Assembly: GCF_900566075.1 (NCBI RefSeq)
Contig: NZ_UPHU01000001.1
Coordinates: forward strand, 5,580,325-5,644,324
DNA: 64,000 bases
Reading direction: 5' to 3'
Source of the DNA: Mycobacterium pseudokansasii
GTDB lineage: Bacteria; Actinomycetota; Actinomycetes; Mycobacteriales; Mycobacteriaceae
The position numbers and the translations under genes are program-made. The notes below the pieces were generated by a model, which saw only the letters and a program-made list of their open reading frames with translations, did not search any database and was not told where the DNA came from. Of the stretch, positions 43,977 through 52,526 are shown piece after piece. Position 1 is the first letter of the stretch, and each line of letters begins with the position of its first letter.

Positions 43977-45178
43977 CAGAAGTCGTCCCGTTCGGCGAAG
44001 GCGCCGTGGAACAAGAACTGCAAGGTCGACGGCGCGTCAACCTGCACCTCGGTGAACGGCTCGTATGGAATGTTGGCGTTGTCGGTGACCAGGAACGGCG
44101 CGCGGTAGAACGACCCGCCGTTCTGTTTGGTCGGGATGTCGGGCAAACCGCGGCAGTTCGGCCCGCCGGAGGCGTTGACGATCGGCAGGCTCTCCGGGTA
44201 GGTGTAGGCCGGCGCGCCCAGCACGAAGTTCGACGAGGTGAACAGGCCCGCCTTGCGGACCCCGATCAACGGCGCGAATTCCTTGATACCGCGACCGATT
44301 CCTTTGAACAGGCAGCCGAATTCCGGCGAGTAGTCGGCGGCCACCTTCAGCGGGGCCCGCAACCGGTTGATGGCATCGATGAAGTTCTGCTCGGCGGGCT
44401 CCAGCGTCTCGTAGGCGTTGTTGGCCAGGCCGATGGTGGCCAGCAGCGTGGTGTTCAGGTCCTTCTGCTTGTCCACCAGTGTCTTGTTGATGGTGGGCAG
44501 GCTGTCGAACACGGTGTTGAGGTCGGGCGCGGCGTCGGCGTAGACGTTGGTCACGATGCCCGCCTTGCGGAAATCCTCCTGCAGGGTGGGCAGCTTCGGA
44601 TTCGCTTGGCGCGTCAGCGTATTCAGCCCCGACAACAGCGCGCCGAGATCGTCGCCGTGGCCGCGCAGGCCTTCGGACAGCGCGCTGAGCGTTCCGTTCA
44701 ATTCGACCGGGTCGATTTTGTGCAGCAGGTCGATGAGCGACTGGAACAGCGTGTTGACCTCCAGCTGCACCTGGGGTGCCTCGACATGCGCGTTGGGGCG
44801 CAGCGACGTGGGCGACGGCGCCGTCTTGGGCGGTTCGAACTCCACTGACTTGGCCCCGAAGATGGTATTGCCGGCGATGCGGACCGTCGCGTTGGACGGG
44901 ATGAAATGCATCTCGCCGCTTCTGATGGCCAGCCGCAGCCGTGCCTGGTCACCGCTATAGGTGATGTCCTCGACGGTGCCGACCTGGACACCGCGGAACT
45001 TGACCTTGGCGCCCTTCTCCATCACCAGCCCGGCCCGCGGCGCGGACACGATGACGGTGTCGGTCGAGGTGAAGGCCGCGGTATAGGACAGGTAGGTCAG
45101 GACGGCCGACCCCACCATCAGGCCGGCCAGCAGCGCTGCCGCCACCCGCACGCTGGTGCGTCGCGATCCGCCCGCCAT
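43976..45178 (-). CDS. mce4A: Mce4A, Mce-family subunit
   Basis: The product is 400 residues, the length I recall for M. tuberculosis. Membrane segment VRVAAALLAGLMVGSAVLTYLSY, MCE domain (VIVSAPRAGLVMEKGAKVKFRGVQVGTVEDITY), helical region, and the Mce4A-type C-terminal domain (YSPEFGCLFKGIGRGIKEFAPLIG, NCRGLPDIPTKQNGGSFYRAP). The first MCE subunit, 15 bases after yrbE4B. Part of the cholesterol uptake complex. Confidence 0.95.
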   Translation of the reverse strand: MAGGSRRTSVRVAAALLAGLMVGSAVLTYLSYTAAFTSTDTVIVSAPRAGLVMEKGAKVKFRGVQVGTVEDITYSGDQARLRLAIRSGEMHFIPSNATVRIAGNTIFGAKSVEFEPPKTAPSPTSLRPNAHVEAPQVQLEVNTLFQSLIDLLHKIDPVELNGTLSALSEGLRGHGDDLGALLSGLNTLTRQANPKLPTLQEDFRKAGIVTNVYADAAPDLNTVFDSLPTINKTLVDKQKDLNTTLLATIGLANNAYETLEPAEQNFIDAINRLRAPLKVAADYSPEFGCLFKGIGRGIKEFAPLIGVRKAGLFTSSNFVLGAPAYTYPESLPIVNASGGPNCRGLPDIPTKQNGGSFYRAPFLVTDNANIPYEPFTEVQVDAPSTLQFLFHGAFAERDDF

Positions 45179-45193
45179 GGTCCTATCGAGTCC

Positions 45194-46036
45194 TTATCCA
45201 GAGAGGTTGAAGTTGCCGGACGCGCCGTAGACGGCGAGCGAGATGAACAACGTGATGACCACCACCACGATCAGCGAAGTCCGAACGGCCTGACCTACGG
45301 CGATGCCGACGCCGACCGAACCGCCGCTGGCGTTGTAGCCGTAATAGGTATGCACCAGCATCACCGCGATCGACATCACGATCGCCTGCAGGAACGACCA
45401 CAGCAGGTCGGACGGGATCAGGAAGGTGTTGAAGTAGTGGTCGTAAAGGCCTTTGGACTGCCCGTTGATGAACACCGTGGTGAAGCGGGCGGCGAAGAAC
45501 GCGGCCAGCACCGACAGCGAATACAGCGGAATGATGGCGACCAGACCGGCGATCAACCGGGTCGACACCAGGTACGAGACCGAGTGGACGGCCATGCATT
45601 CGACCGCGTCGATCTCCTCCGACACCCGCATCGCGCCCAGCTGGGCGGTGGCGCCGGCGCCGATGGTGGCCGCCAGGGCGATGCCGGCGATCACCGGTGC
45701 GACGACGCGCACGTTCAAAAACGCCGAGAGGAATCCGGTGAGCGCCTCGATCCCGATGTTGCCCAGCGACGAGTAGCCCTGCACCGCGATGACGCCACCG
45801 GAGGCCAGGGTCAGGAAGGCCGCCACGCCGACCGTGCCGCCGATCATGACCAGCGCGCCCGCGCCCAGGGTCATCTCGGCGACCAGCCGGATGGTCTCTT
45901 TGCGATAGCGGGTGATGGCGTTGGGGACGTAGCGCACGGTTTCGCCGTAGAACAGCGCCTGCTCGCCGAAACTGTCCACCGGCTCCTGCAGTCGGGACAT
46001 GAATCGGCGGAAGCGGATAGTGACGTCATAGCTCAT
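45194..46036 (-). CDS. yrbE4B: YrbE4B, MlaE-like permease of the Mce4 importer
   Basis: This 280-residue MlaE-family permease has about five or six hydrophobic segments and the conserved EQALFYGETVRYVPNAITRYRKETIRLVAEM, GIALAATIGAGATAQLGAMRVSEEIDAVECMAV and LVSTRLIAGLVAIIPL blocks. With YrbE4A it forms the inner-membrane channel driven by the Mce ATPase encoded elsewhere (MceG). Confidence 0.94.
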   Translation of the reverse strand: MSYDVTIRFRRFMSRLQEPVDSFGEQALFYGETVRYVPNAITRYRKETIRLVAEMTLGAGALVMIGGTVGVAAFLTLASGGVIAVQGYSSLGNIGIEALTGFLSAFLNVRVVAPVIAGIALAATIGAGATAQLGAMRVSEEIDAVECMAVHSVSYLVSTRLIAGLVAIIPLYSLSVLAAFFAARFTTVFINGQSKGLYDHYFNTFLIPSDLLWSFLQAIVMSIAVMLVHTYYGYNASGGSVGVGIAVGQAVRTSLIVVVVITLFISLAVYGASGNFNLSG

Positions 46037-46070
46037 CGCTTCATCACCATCGCTTGCTTTCCTTCATGTG

Positions 46071-46835
46071 TTACTTCGCCGAGATTCGTACGCCGATGGC
46101 CGTCATCACCACGTTGATCACGAACAGGCAGATGAACGCGTAGACGACGGTTTCGTTGACCGCGTTGCCGACGCCCTTGGGCCCGCCCTTGACGGTCAGG
46201 CCACGGTAACAGCCGACCAGCCCGGCCATCACGCCGAACAGCAGCGCTTTGACTTCGGCCAGGATCAACTCCCGAAGGCCGGTCAGCACGGTCAGCCCGT
46301 TGATGAAGGCACCGGGGTTGACCCCCTGCAGGAAGACGGAGAACACATAGCCACCGGACAAACCGATGGCGCACACCAATCCGTTGAGCAGCAACGCGAC
46401 CAGCGTCGACGCCAAAACCCTTGGCACGACCAGGCGTTGGATCGGGTCGATACCCAGTACCCGCATCGCGTCGATCTCTTCGCGGATGGTGCGGGCGCCC
46501 AGGTCGGCGCAGATTGCGGTGGCGCCGGCGCCGGCCACCACCAGCACGGTCACCACCGGGCCCAGCTGGGTGATGGTGCCGAATGCCGTTCCGGCGCCGG
46601 AGAGGTCGGCCGCACCGATTTCACGCAGCAGGATGTTGAGGGTAAAGGCGACCAGGACCGTGAACGGGATGGAGACCAGCAGGGTGGGGACCAGTGATAC
46701 CCGGGCAACCATCCAGGTCTGATCGAGGAACTCGCGCAACTGAAACGGACGCCGGAAAGCAGCACGTGCGGTATCGATCGACATTTCGAAGAACCCGCCG
46801 ACGGCCCGGGCCGGAACCGCAAGCTGTTGAATCAA
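46071..46835 (-). CDS. yrbE4A: YrbE4A, MlaE-like permease of the Mce4 importer
   Basis: The product is 254 residues with MlaE-family blocks VVTVLVVAGAGATAICADLGARTIREEIDAMRVLGIDPIQRLVVPRVLAS and several membrane segments. First gene of the mce4 operon. It appears to start with TTG at 46835, with GGGGGAA upstream. The 242-base space upstream contains an imperfect KstR-type site. Confidence 0.94.
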   Translation of the reverse strand: MIQQLAVPARAVGGFFEMSIDTARAAFRRPFQLREFLDQTWMVARVSLVPTLLVSIPFTVLVAFTLNILLREIGAADLSGAGTAFGTITQLGPVVTVLVVAGAGATAICADLGARTIREEIDAMRVLGIDPIQRLVVPRVLASTLVALLLNGLVCAIGLSGGYVFSVFLQGVNPGAFINGLTVLTGLRELILAEVKALLFGVMAGLVGCYRGLTVKGGPKGVGNAVNETVVYAFICLFVINVVMTAIGVRISAK

Positions 46836-47017
46836 CTTGGTTCCCCCGTCTGCTAGGCGGCGAAGCCGATGTGTCCCCTGAGCCCGAGCGGGGGCCAGAT
46901 GCGGCTCCTGGCGAGCCGGCTCATATTAACCCAGAACGACTTCGCCGTGTCAATGAACAGTACTTTGCATAACCTGCGTTAATTTGGCTGGTTAAACCCT
47001 TTCTCGTGCGGTCGTTC

Positions 47018-47031
47018 TGACACAGGTTCTA
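47018..47031. promoter_or_regulatory. Imperfect KstR-type operator upstream of mce4
   Basis: On the minus strand this reads TAGAACCTGTGTCA: the left half matches the TAGAAC half-site of the other copies, the right half is degenerate. It lies 183 bases upstream of yrbE4A. mce4 is a known KstR target in mycobacteria. Confidence 0.45.
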
Positions 47032-47077
47032 ACTGCTGAAGCAGGGCCCGACAAGCCCCCCGGTCGTCGTCGGGTCC

Positions 47078-48052
47078 CTACTGTGCCATCAGACCGGTAG
47101 CCGAAAAATTGCGGTCCGGAGCCCGGCCAGCAAAGTAATCCCGCAGTGTGTCACTCAGCTGCGCGGGCTCCCACGCCTGGCCGTCCGCGCTGAAGCGCTG
47201 CTCGACCGTCGGCGCGGCCACCAGCGTCACCTGCGGGCCGTAGACGATGAACAGTTGCCCGTTGACCTCCGCGGCCGCCGGCGACGCCAGAAACTGGACC
47301 AGGCTGACCACGTGTTCCGGTGACAACGGGTCGATTTCACCTTCTGCGATTTCGGGCTCGGCGCCGAAGACCTCGGCGGTCATCGCGGTGCGGGCCCGCG
47401 GGCAGATTGCGTTGGCGCGCACGCCGTAGCGTCCCAGCGCCCGCGCCGCCGACAGGGTGAGCGCGGTGATGCCCGCCTTGGCCGCTCCGTAGTTGGCCTG
47501 CCCTGCGGGACCGACCAGCCCCGCCTCCGAGGAGGTGTTGACCAGCCGGGCATACACCGAGCCGTCCGCGGTGTCTTTGGCTTTCGCGCGCCAGTAGGTG
47601 GCCGCGTTACGGGTGAGCAGGAAATGGCCGCGTAGGTGTACCGCGATGACCTGGTCCCAGTCCTCGTCGGACATGTTGAACAACATCCGGTCGCGGGTGA
47701 TACCGGCGTTGTTGACCACGATGTCCAGCCCGCCCAGCCCGTCGGCGGTTGCGACGAGTTCGTCGGCCGTTGCGCGTTGGCTGATGTCGCCGGCGACCGC
47801 GACCGCTTTGGCGCCGATTGCGTTGATCTCGTCGATGACATCCGAGTTGTGCAGGGCGGCGCCGATGTCGTTGACGACGACGACACCGCCGAGCCTGGCC
47901 AGCCCCACCGCCTCGGCGCGGCCCAGTCCCGCGGCCGCGCCGGTGACCACCGCGACCTTCCCGGACAGATCGGTCGCGTTCGTGCTGCTGCCCGGCGACG
48001 ATGCGGACCTTGCGGGGGTCGCAGCAGAAGCCGGGCCATTGGCCCTAGTCAA
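47078..48052 (-). CDS. hsd4A: Hsd4A-like steroid SDR (17-beta-hydroxysteroid / 3-hydroxyacyl-CoA dehydrogenase)
   Basis: The product is 324 residues. The SDR core has TGAAAGLG, VNDIG (NAD-specific Asp), NNAG, catalytic Ser in NTSSEAG and YGAAK, followed by a C-terminal extension of about 70 residues (VAAPTVEQRFSADGQAWEPAQLSDTLRDYF) as in MFE-2-type hydroxyacyl-CoA dehydrogenases. It corresponds to Rv3502c, which acts in cholesterol side-chain beta-oxidation. TTG 48052 is the apparent start with AGAGG upstream; no ATG lies before the Rossmann motif. It follows fdxD by 43 bases and precedes mce4. Confidence 0.88.
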   Translation of the reverse strand: MTRANGPASAATPARSASSPGSSTNATDLSGKVAVVTGAAAGLGRAEAVGLARLGGVVVVNDIGAALHNSDVIDEINAIGAKAVAVAGDISQRATADELVATADGLGGLDIVVNNAGITRDRMLFNMSDEDWDQVIAVHLRGHFLLTRNAATYWRAKAKDTADGSVYARLVNTSSEAGLVGPAGQANYGAAKAGITALTLSAARALGRYGVRANAICPRARTAMTAEVFGAEPEIAEGEIDPLSPEHVVSLVQFLASPAAAEVNGQLFIVYGPQVTLVAAPTVEQRFSADGQAWEPAQLSDTLRDYFAGRAPDRNFSATGLMAQ

Positions 48053-48095
48053 TTATGAATACCTCTAGTTCGGGTTGTTCGGGTTGTTCTGGGGC

Positions 48096-48287
48096 CTAGT
48101 CCTCGCGGAGCAGGGCCGCCCGCGGACATTCGGCGATCGCCTGCTCGGCCAGGGCCTCTCGGTCCGGCGGAATGGGGTCAAGCTTCACGACGGCATAGTC
48201 CTCGTCGTCCAGGTCGAAGATATCCGGTGCAATTCCCAAGCACACCGCGTTACCTTCGCACCGGTCACGGTCCACCTTTACCCGCAC
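48096..48287 (-). CDS. fdxD: FdxD, small ferredoxin
   Basis: This 63-residue ferredoxin has three cluster Cys: Cys10 and Cys16 (CEGNAVC) and Cys54 before Pro (ECP), with Ala replacing the central fourth Cys, a [3Fe-4S] pattern. Such ferredoxins serve cytochromes P450; Cyp142 or other sterol P450s are likely partners. GTG 48287 has AGGGAGG upstream. Probably co-transcribed with hsd4A. Confidence 0.9.
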   Translation of the reverse strand: MRVKVDRDRCEGNAVCLGIAPDIFDLDDEDYAVVKLDPIPPDREALAEQAIAECPRAALLRED

Positions 48288-48383
48288 GGCATCCTCCCTG
48301 AAGCTGGCGCTTTACCTGATCACTCCGTAGCACCACCATAGGGCTGTGGCGCCTCTGACGAAACGGTCGCTGGATTCCCAGAC

Positions 48384-48397
48384 TAGAACGTGTTACA
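48384..48397. promoter_or_regulatory. KstR-type operator between fdxD and fadE26
   Basis: TAGAACGTGTTACA fits the TNNAACNNGTTNNA KstR motif. It lies between the divergent fdxD (start 48287) and fadE26 (start 48547) and so can repress both the fdxD-hsd4A and the fadE26-fadE27-fadD17 units. Confidence 0.8.
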
Positions 48398-48429
48398 ACC
48401 GGGAGAACGGATGGGTAGCCGTTCGCCTT

Positions 48430-48501
48430 CGTTCAGGCGCTCGTTCAGGCGCTCGTTCAGGCGGCCGTTTCGGCGGCCGTTTCGGCGGCCGTTTCGGCGG
48501 C
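48430..48501. repeat. 12-bp tandem repeat, six copies, in the fadE26 leader region
   Basis: Six contiguous 12-base units: two of CGTTCAGGCGCT, one hybrid CGTTCAGGCGGC, and three of CGTTTCGGCGGC. The array fills the space between the KstR site and the fadE26 ribosome site. It is a candidate VNTR affecting promoter-to-start distance. Confidence 0.9.
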
Positions 48502-48546
48502 CAGTGACGGCACTATGTGCACGACGTTTGACCGGAGGCGGCAGGA

Positions 48547-49737
48547 ATGCGCATCAGTTACACACCTGAGCAGGAAGACCTGCGCCGCGAACTGCGGTCG
48601 TACTTCACCACCTTGATGACGCCGGAGCGGCGCGAGGCGCTGAGCTCGATCGGGGGCGAAATCGGCCTCGGCAATGTGTACCGGGAGACGGTCGCGCAGA
48701 TGGGCAAGGACGGCTGGCTCACCCTGAACTGGCCCAAGGAGTACGGCGGCCAGGACCGCTCGCCGATGGACTCGCTGATTTTCGCCGACGAGGCGGCGCT
48801 GGCAGGTGCACCGGTGCCGTTCCTGACGATCAACAGCGTCGCGCCGACCATCATGGCCTACGGCACCGACGAGCAGAAGAAGTTCTTCCTGCCGCGAATT
48901 GCTGCGGGGGATCTGCATTTCTCGATCGGCTACTCCGAGCCGGGCGCCGGCACCGACCTGGCGAACCTGCGCACCACCGCCGTCCGCGACGGCGACGACT
49001 ACGTGATCAACGGACAGAAGATGTGGACCAGCCTGATCCAGTACGCCGACTACGTCTGGCTGGCGGTGCGCACCAACACCGATTCTTTGGGGACCAAGAA
49101 GCACCGGGGCATCTCGGTGCTGATCGTGCCGACAACCGCCGACGGGTTCTCCTGGACGCCGGTGCACACCATGGCCGGCCCCGACACCAGCGCCACCTAT
49201 TACTCCGATGTGCGGGTGCCGGTGACCAACCGAGTCGGCGAGGAGAACGGCGGCTGGAAGCTGGTGACCAACCAGCTCAATCACGAGCGGGTCGCGCTGG
49301 TGTCGCCGGCGCCGATCTTCCTGTGCCTGCGCGAGGTTCGTGAATGGGCGCAGAACACCAAGGATTCCAGCGGAGCGCGGCTCATCGACTCGGAATGGGT
49401 GCAGCTCAACCTGGCCCGGGTGCACGCCAAAGCCGAGGTGCTGAAGTTGATCAACTGGGAGCTCGCGTCATCGCAGGACGAGGCGCCGTCTCCGGCCGAT
49501 GCCTCGGCCGCCAAGGTGTTCGGGACCGAGCTGGCCACCGAGGCCTACCGGCTGCTGATGGAGGTGCTGGGTACCGCGGCCACGCTGCGCCAGGATTCGC
49601 CGGGCGTATTGCTGCGCGGCCGGGTGGAGCGGATGCACCGGGCGTGCCTGATTCTGACCTTCGGTGGCGGTACCAACGAAGTGCAGCGCGACATCATCGG
49701 CATGGTGGCGCTGGGCCTGCCCCGGGCCAGCCGCTGA
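48547..49737 (+). CDS. fadE26: Acyl-CoA dehydrogenase FadE26 (ChsE4)
   Basis: This 396-residue acyl-CoA dehydrogenase opens with MRISYTPEQEDLRRELRSYF. FAD-binding blocks FSIGYSEPGAGTDLANLRTTA and WTSLIQYADYVWLAVRT are followed by the C-terminal helical bundle ending GGGTNEVQRDIIGMVALGLPRASR. It corresponds to Rv3504, which forms a heterotetramer with FadE27 to desaturate steroid side-chain acyl-CoAs. GGAGG lies 10 bases upstream. First gene of the fadE26-fadE27-fadD17 operon. Confidence 0.93.
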   Translation: MRISYTPEQEDLRRELRSYFTTLMTPERREALSSIGGEIGLGNVYRETVAQMGKDGWLTLNWPKEYGGQDRSPMDSLIFADEAALAGAPVPFLTINSVAPTIMAYGTDEQKKFFLPRIAAGDLHFSIGYSEPGAGTDLANLRTTAVRDGDDYVINGQKMWTSLIQYADYVWLAVRTNTDSLGTKKHRGISVLIVPTTADGFSWTPVHTMAGPDTSATYYSDVRVPVTNRVGEENGGWKLVTNQLNHERVALVSPAPIFLCLREVREWAQNTKDSSGARLIDSEWVQLNLARVHAKAEVLKLINWELASSQDEAPSPADASAAKVFGTELATEAYRLLMEVLGTAATLRQDSPGVLLRGRVERMHRACLILTFGGGTNEVQRDIIGMVALGLPRASR

Positions 49738-49753
49738 AAGGACTGGAGCAGCA

Positions 49754-50851
49754 ATGGATTTCTCGACAACCGAGGCCGCGGCCGATCTTGGCGGTCTAGT
49801 GGACACCATCGTCGACGCGGTGTGCACCCCACAGCATCAGCGGCAGCTGGACGCACTGGAGCAACGGTTCGACCGCGAGCTTTGGGACAAGCTGGCCGGC
49901 GCCGACATCCTGACCAGCGCGGCGGCGACGTCGCTGGGTGGCGACGGATTCGGGGTGCTCGAGCAGATTGCGGTGCTGGTCGCGCTGGGTCACCAGCTGG
50001 CCGCGGTGCCCTATCTCGAGTCGGTGGTGCTGGCCGCCGGTGCGCTGGCCCGGTTCGGCCCCGAGGAACTGCAGCAGGGCTGGGGGGTGCCGGCGGTCAG
50101 CGGATCGAAGATCTTGACCGTCGCGCTAGACGGTGAAATGGGCGAGGGCCCGGTGCAGGCCGTTGGCGCCGCCGAGGGCTATCGGCTTAGCGGCACGCGC
50201 ACCCAGGTGGGCTACGGCCCGGTCGCGGACGCCTTTCTGGTTCCCACCGAAACCGATTCCGGCACCGAGGTTTTCCTTGTCGCCGCCGATGACCCGGGGG
50301 TGCGCGTGACAGCTCTGCACACCACCGGCCTGGGCAGCATCGGGCATCTGACCCTGGATGGTGTTGCGGTGGACGGCTCGCGCCGGGTTGGCGGCAGTAC
50401 CGTGGTCGCCTGGCTGCGCACGATATATTCCTTGGGCCGCAGCGCATTCCAGCTCGGCGTCTTGGAGCGCGGATTGCGGATGACGGCCGAGTACGCCCGT
50501 ACCCGAGAGCAATTCGACCGCCCGATCGGCAGCTTCCAGGCGGTGGGGCAACGGCTGGCCGACGGTTACATCGACGTCAAGGGGCTGCGGCTGACGCTGA
50601 CCCAGGCGGCCTGGAAGGTCGCCGAAGATCTGCCGGCCGAGCTCGAGGTGGCCTCGGCCGCGTTCTGGGCCGCCGACGCCGGGCATCGGGTGGCGCACAC
50701 GATCGTGCACGTGCATGGCGGTGTCGGCGTCGACACCGATCACCCGGTGCATCGATACTTTCTGGCAGCCAAGGAGACCGAGTTCGCCCTGGGCGGTGCC
50801 ACCAGGCAGCTGCGCCAGATCGGGCGTGAGCTGGCAGAGACCCCGGCCTAG
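49754..50851 (+). CDS. fadE27: Acyl-CoA dehydrogenase FadE27 (ChsE5)
   Basis: The 365-residue partner subunit begins MDFSTTEAAADLGGLVDTIVD. It retains the acyl-CoA dehydrogenase fold, with YARTREQFDRPIGSFQAVGQRLAD and VHVHGGVGVDTDHPVHRYFLAAKE, but lacks a clear copy of the FAD-binding YSEPGAGTD motif, as expected of one half of the alpha2beta2 ChsE4-ChsE5 enzyme. ATG 49754 follows fadE26 by 16 bases with CTGGAG upstream. Confidence 0.92.
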   Translation: MDFSTTEAAADLGGLVDTIVDAVCTPQHQRQLDALEQRFDRELWDKLAGADILTSAAATSLGGDGFGVLEQIAVLVALGHQLAAVPYLESVVLAAGALARFGPEELQQGWGVPAVSGSKILTVALDGEMGEGPVQAVGAAEGYRLSGTRTQVGYGPVADAFLVPTETDSGTEVFLVAADDPGVRVTALHTTGLGSIGHLTLDGVAVDGSRRVGGSTVVAWLRTIYSLGRSAFQLGVLERGLRMTAEYARTREQFDRPIGSFQAVGQRLADGYIDVKGLRLTLTQAAWKVAEDLPAELEVASAAFWAADAGHRVAHTIVHVHGGVGVDTDHPVHRYFLAAKETEFALGGATRQLRQIGRELAETPA

Positions 50852-50859
50852 TGGCTTGC

Positions 50860-50905
50860 GTGACTGTAGCGTCGCGGTGGGATGCGAACGTGACTGCGGC
50901 GTCAC
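50860..50905. repeat. Imperfect 16-bp direct repeat upstream of fadD17
   Basis: GTGACTGTAGCGTCGC (50860-50875) and GTGACTGCGGCGTCAC (50890-50905) are spaced exactly 30 bases apart in the 78-base gap between fadE27 and fadD17. The outer GCGTGAC/GTCACGC also form an inverted repeat. Regulatory role unknown. Confidence 0.6.
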
Positions 50906-50929
50906 GCTCGAGACGAGAAGTCCGAAGCA

Positions 50930-52435
50930 TTGAGCACTGATCCGACCGTCACCCAACTGCTAGTGCCGTTGGCCGAAATCGCGGACCGGGGCGTGTATTT
51001 CGAGGACTCTTTCACCAGTTGGCGTGATCACCTACGGCACGGAGCCGCTATCGCGGCGGCGTTGCGTGATCGTCTGGATCCCGGGAGTCCGCCGCATGTC
51101 GGGGTGCTGCTGCAGAACACCCCATTCTTCTCGGCGATGTTGGTGGCGGCCGGGATGTCGGGCATCGTTCCAGTGGGTCTCAATCCGGTGCGCCGCGGCG
51201 CGGCACTGGCCCGCGACATCCGGCACGCCGACTGTCAGCTGGTGCTTGCCGACTCGGAATCTGCTGCGTCGCTGGGGGATCTGGACCATGTCAACGTGGA
51301 TTCCGCCGGATGGGCCGACGAGGTCGCGGCTCAACACGACGCCGGCGTGTGTTTCCAATCCTCCTCACCCGCAGACACTTTCATGTTGATCTACACCTCG
51401 GGCACCAGCGGTGACCCGAAGGCGGTGAAGTGCAGTCACAGCAAGGTGGCGATCGCCGGCGTGACCATGACCCAGCGCTTCGGCCTGGGCCGCGATGACG
51501 TCTGCTACGTGTCGATGCCGTTGTTCCATTCCAACGCGGTCCTGGTCGGATGGGCGGTGGCGCTGGCATGCCAAGGGTCAATGGCGTTGCGTCGTAAGTT
51601 TTCTGCCTCCGGGTTCCTGGCAGACGTGCGCCGCTACGGCGCCACCTACGCCAACTACGTCGGCAAACCGTTGTCGTACGTGCTTGCGACACCCGAGCAG
51701 CCCGACGACGCCGACAACCCGCTGCGGGCGGTGTACGGCAACGAAGGTGTGCCCGGTGACGTCGAGCGGTTCGGGCGCCGGTTCGGCTGTGTGGTCATCG
51801 ACGGGTTCGGTTCGACCGAGGGCGGCGTGGCGATCAGTCGCACGCCCGACACTCCGGCCGGTGCGCTCGGACCGCTGCCGGAGGGTATTCAGATCGTCGA
51901 CCCCGAGACCGGCGAACAGTGCCCACCGGGCGTCATGGGCGAGTTGGTCAACATCGCCGGGCCCGGTCGCTTCGAGGGCTACTACAACGACGACGCCGCC
52001 TCCGCCGAGCGCATGGCCGGCGGCGTCTATCACAGCGGCGACCTGGCTTACCGCGACGCGGCCGGCTATGCCTATTTCGCGGGGCGGCTGGGTGATTGGA
52101 TGCGCGTCGACGGAGAGAATCTCGGTACGGCACCGATCGAACGGGTGCTGCAGCGCTACCCCGGAGTTGCCGAGGTAGCGGTTTATCCGGTACCCGATCC
52201 GGTGGTGGGTGACCAGGTGATGGCGGCGGTGGTGATGGCGTCCGGGGTCGACTTCGACGTCGACTCGTTCCGGGCTTTTCTGGCCGGACAGCCCGACCTG
52301 GGGCCCAAGCAGTGGCCGTCATACGTCCGGGTGAGCGCGACGCTGCCCCGCACCATGACCTTCAAGGTGCTCAAGCGCCAACTTTCGGCCGACGGTGTCG
52401 ACTGCGGTGATCCGGTGTGGCCGATACCGCGATAG
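50930..52435 (+). CDS. fadD17: Steroid side-chain acyl-CoA synthetase FadD17
   Basis: This 501-residue ANL-family adenylating enzyme has the P-loop-like motif MLIYTSGTSGDPKAVKCSHS, VIDGFGSTEGGVAI, YHSGDLAYRDAAGYAYFAGRLGDWMRVDGENL and the C-terminal Lys region FKVLKRQL. It corresponds to Rv3506, an ATP-dependent CoA ligase for steroid carboxylates. It appears to start with TTG at 50930. Operon with fadE26 and fadE27. Confidence 0.9.
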   Translation: MSTDPTVTQLLVPLAEIADRGVYFEDSFTSWRDHLRHGAAIAAALRDRLDPGSPPHVGVLLQNTPFFSAMLVAAGMSGIVPVGLNPVRRGAALARDIRHADCQLVLADSESAASLGDLDHVNVDSAGWADEVAAQHDAGVCFQSSSPADTFMLIYTSGTSGDPKAVKCSHSKVAIAGVTMTQRFGLGRDDVCYVSMPLFHSNAVLVGWAVALACQGSMALRRKFSASGFLADVRRYGATYANYVGKPLSYVLATPEQPDDADNPLRAVYGNEGVPGDVERFGRRFGCVVIDGFGSTEGGVAISRTPDTPAGALGPLPEGIQIVDPETGEQCPPGVMGELVNIAGPGRFEGYYNDDAASAERMAGGVYHSGDLAYRDAAGYAYFAGRLGDWMRVDGENLGTAPIERVLQRYPGVAEVAVYPVPDPVVGDQVMAAVVMASGVDFDVDSFRAFLAGQPDLGPKQWPSYVRVSATLPRTMTFKVLKRQLSADGVDCGDPVWPIPR

Positions 52436-52526
52436 CGGATTTCGCCGAGGCACCGCTTGGTGTTGGTACCGGCCGGCCAGGATCGGTACTCGTGTCAGGC
52501 GATTATGCCCGTCGACCAAGGTGCAG

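Noticed and set aside
46970..46981. TAACCTGCGTTA as a KstR site
   Set aside because: Half-sites are AAC-N4-GTT, not AAC-N2-GTT, so it does not fit the motif seen at the four other sites.
48457..49425. Minus-strand frame with TAAE repeats opposite fadE26
   Set aside because: It is a shadow of fadE26 and the 12-bp tandem repeat.
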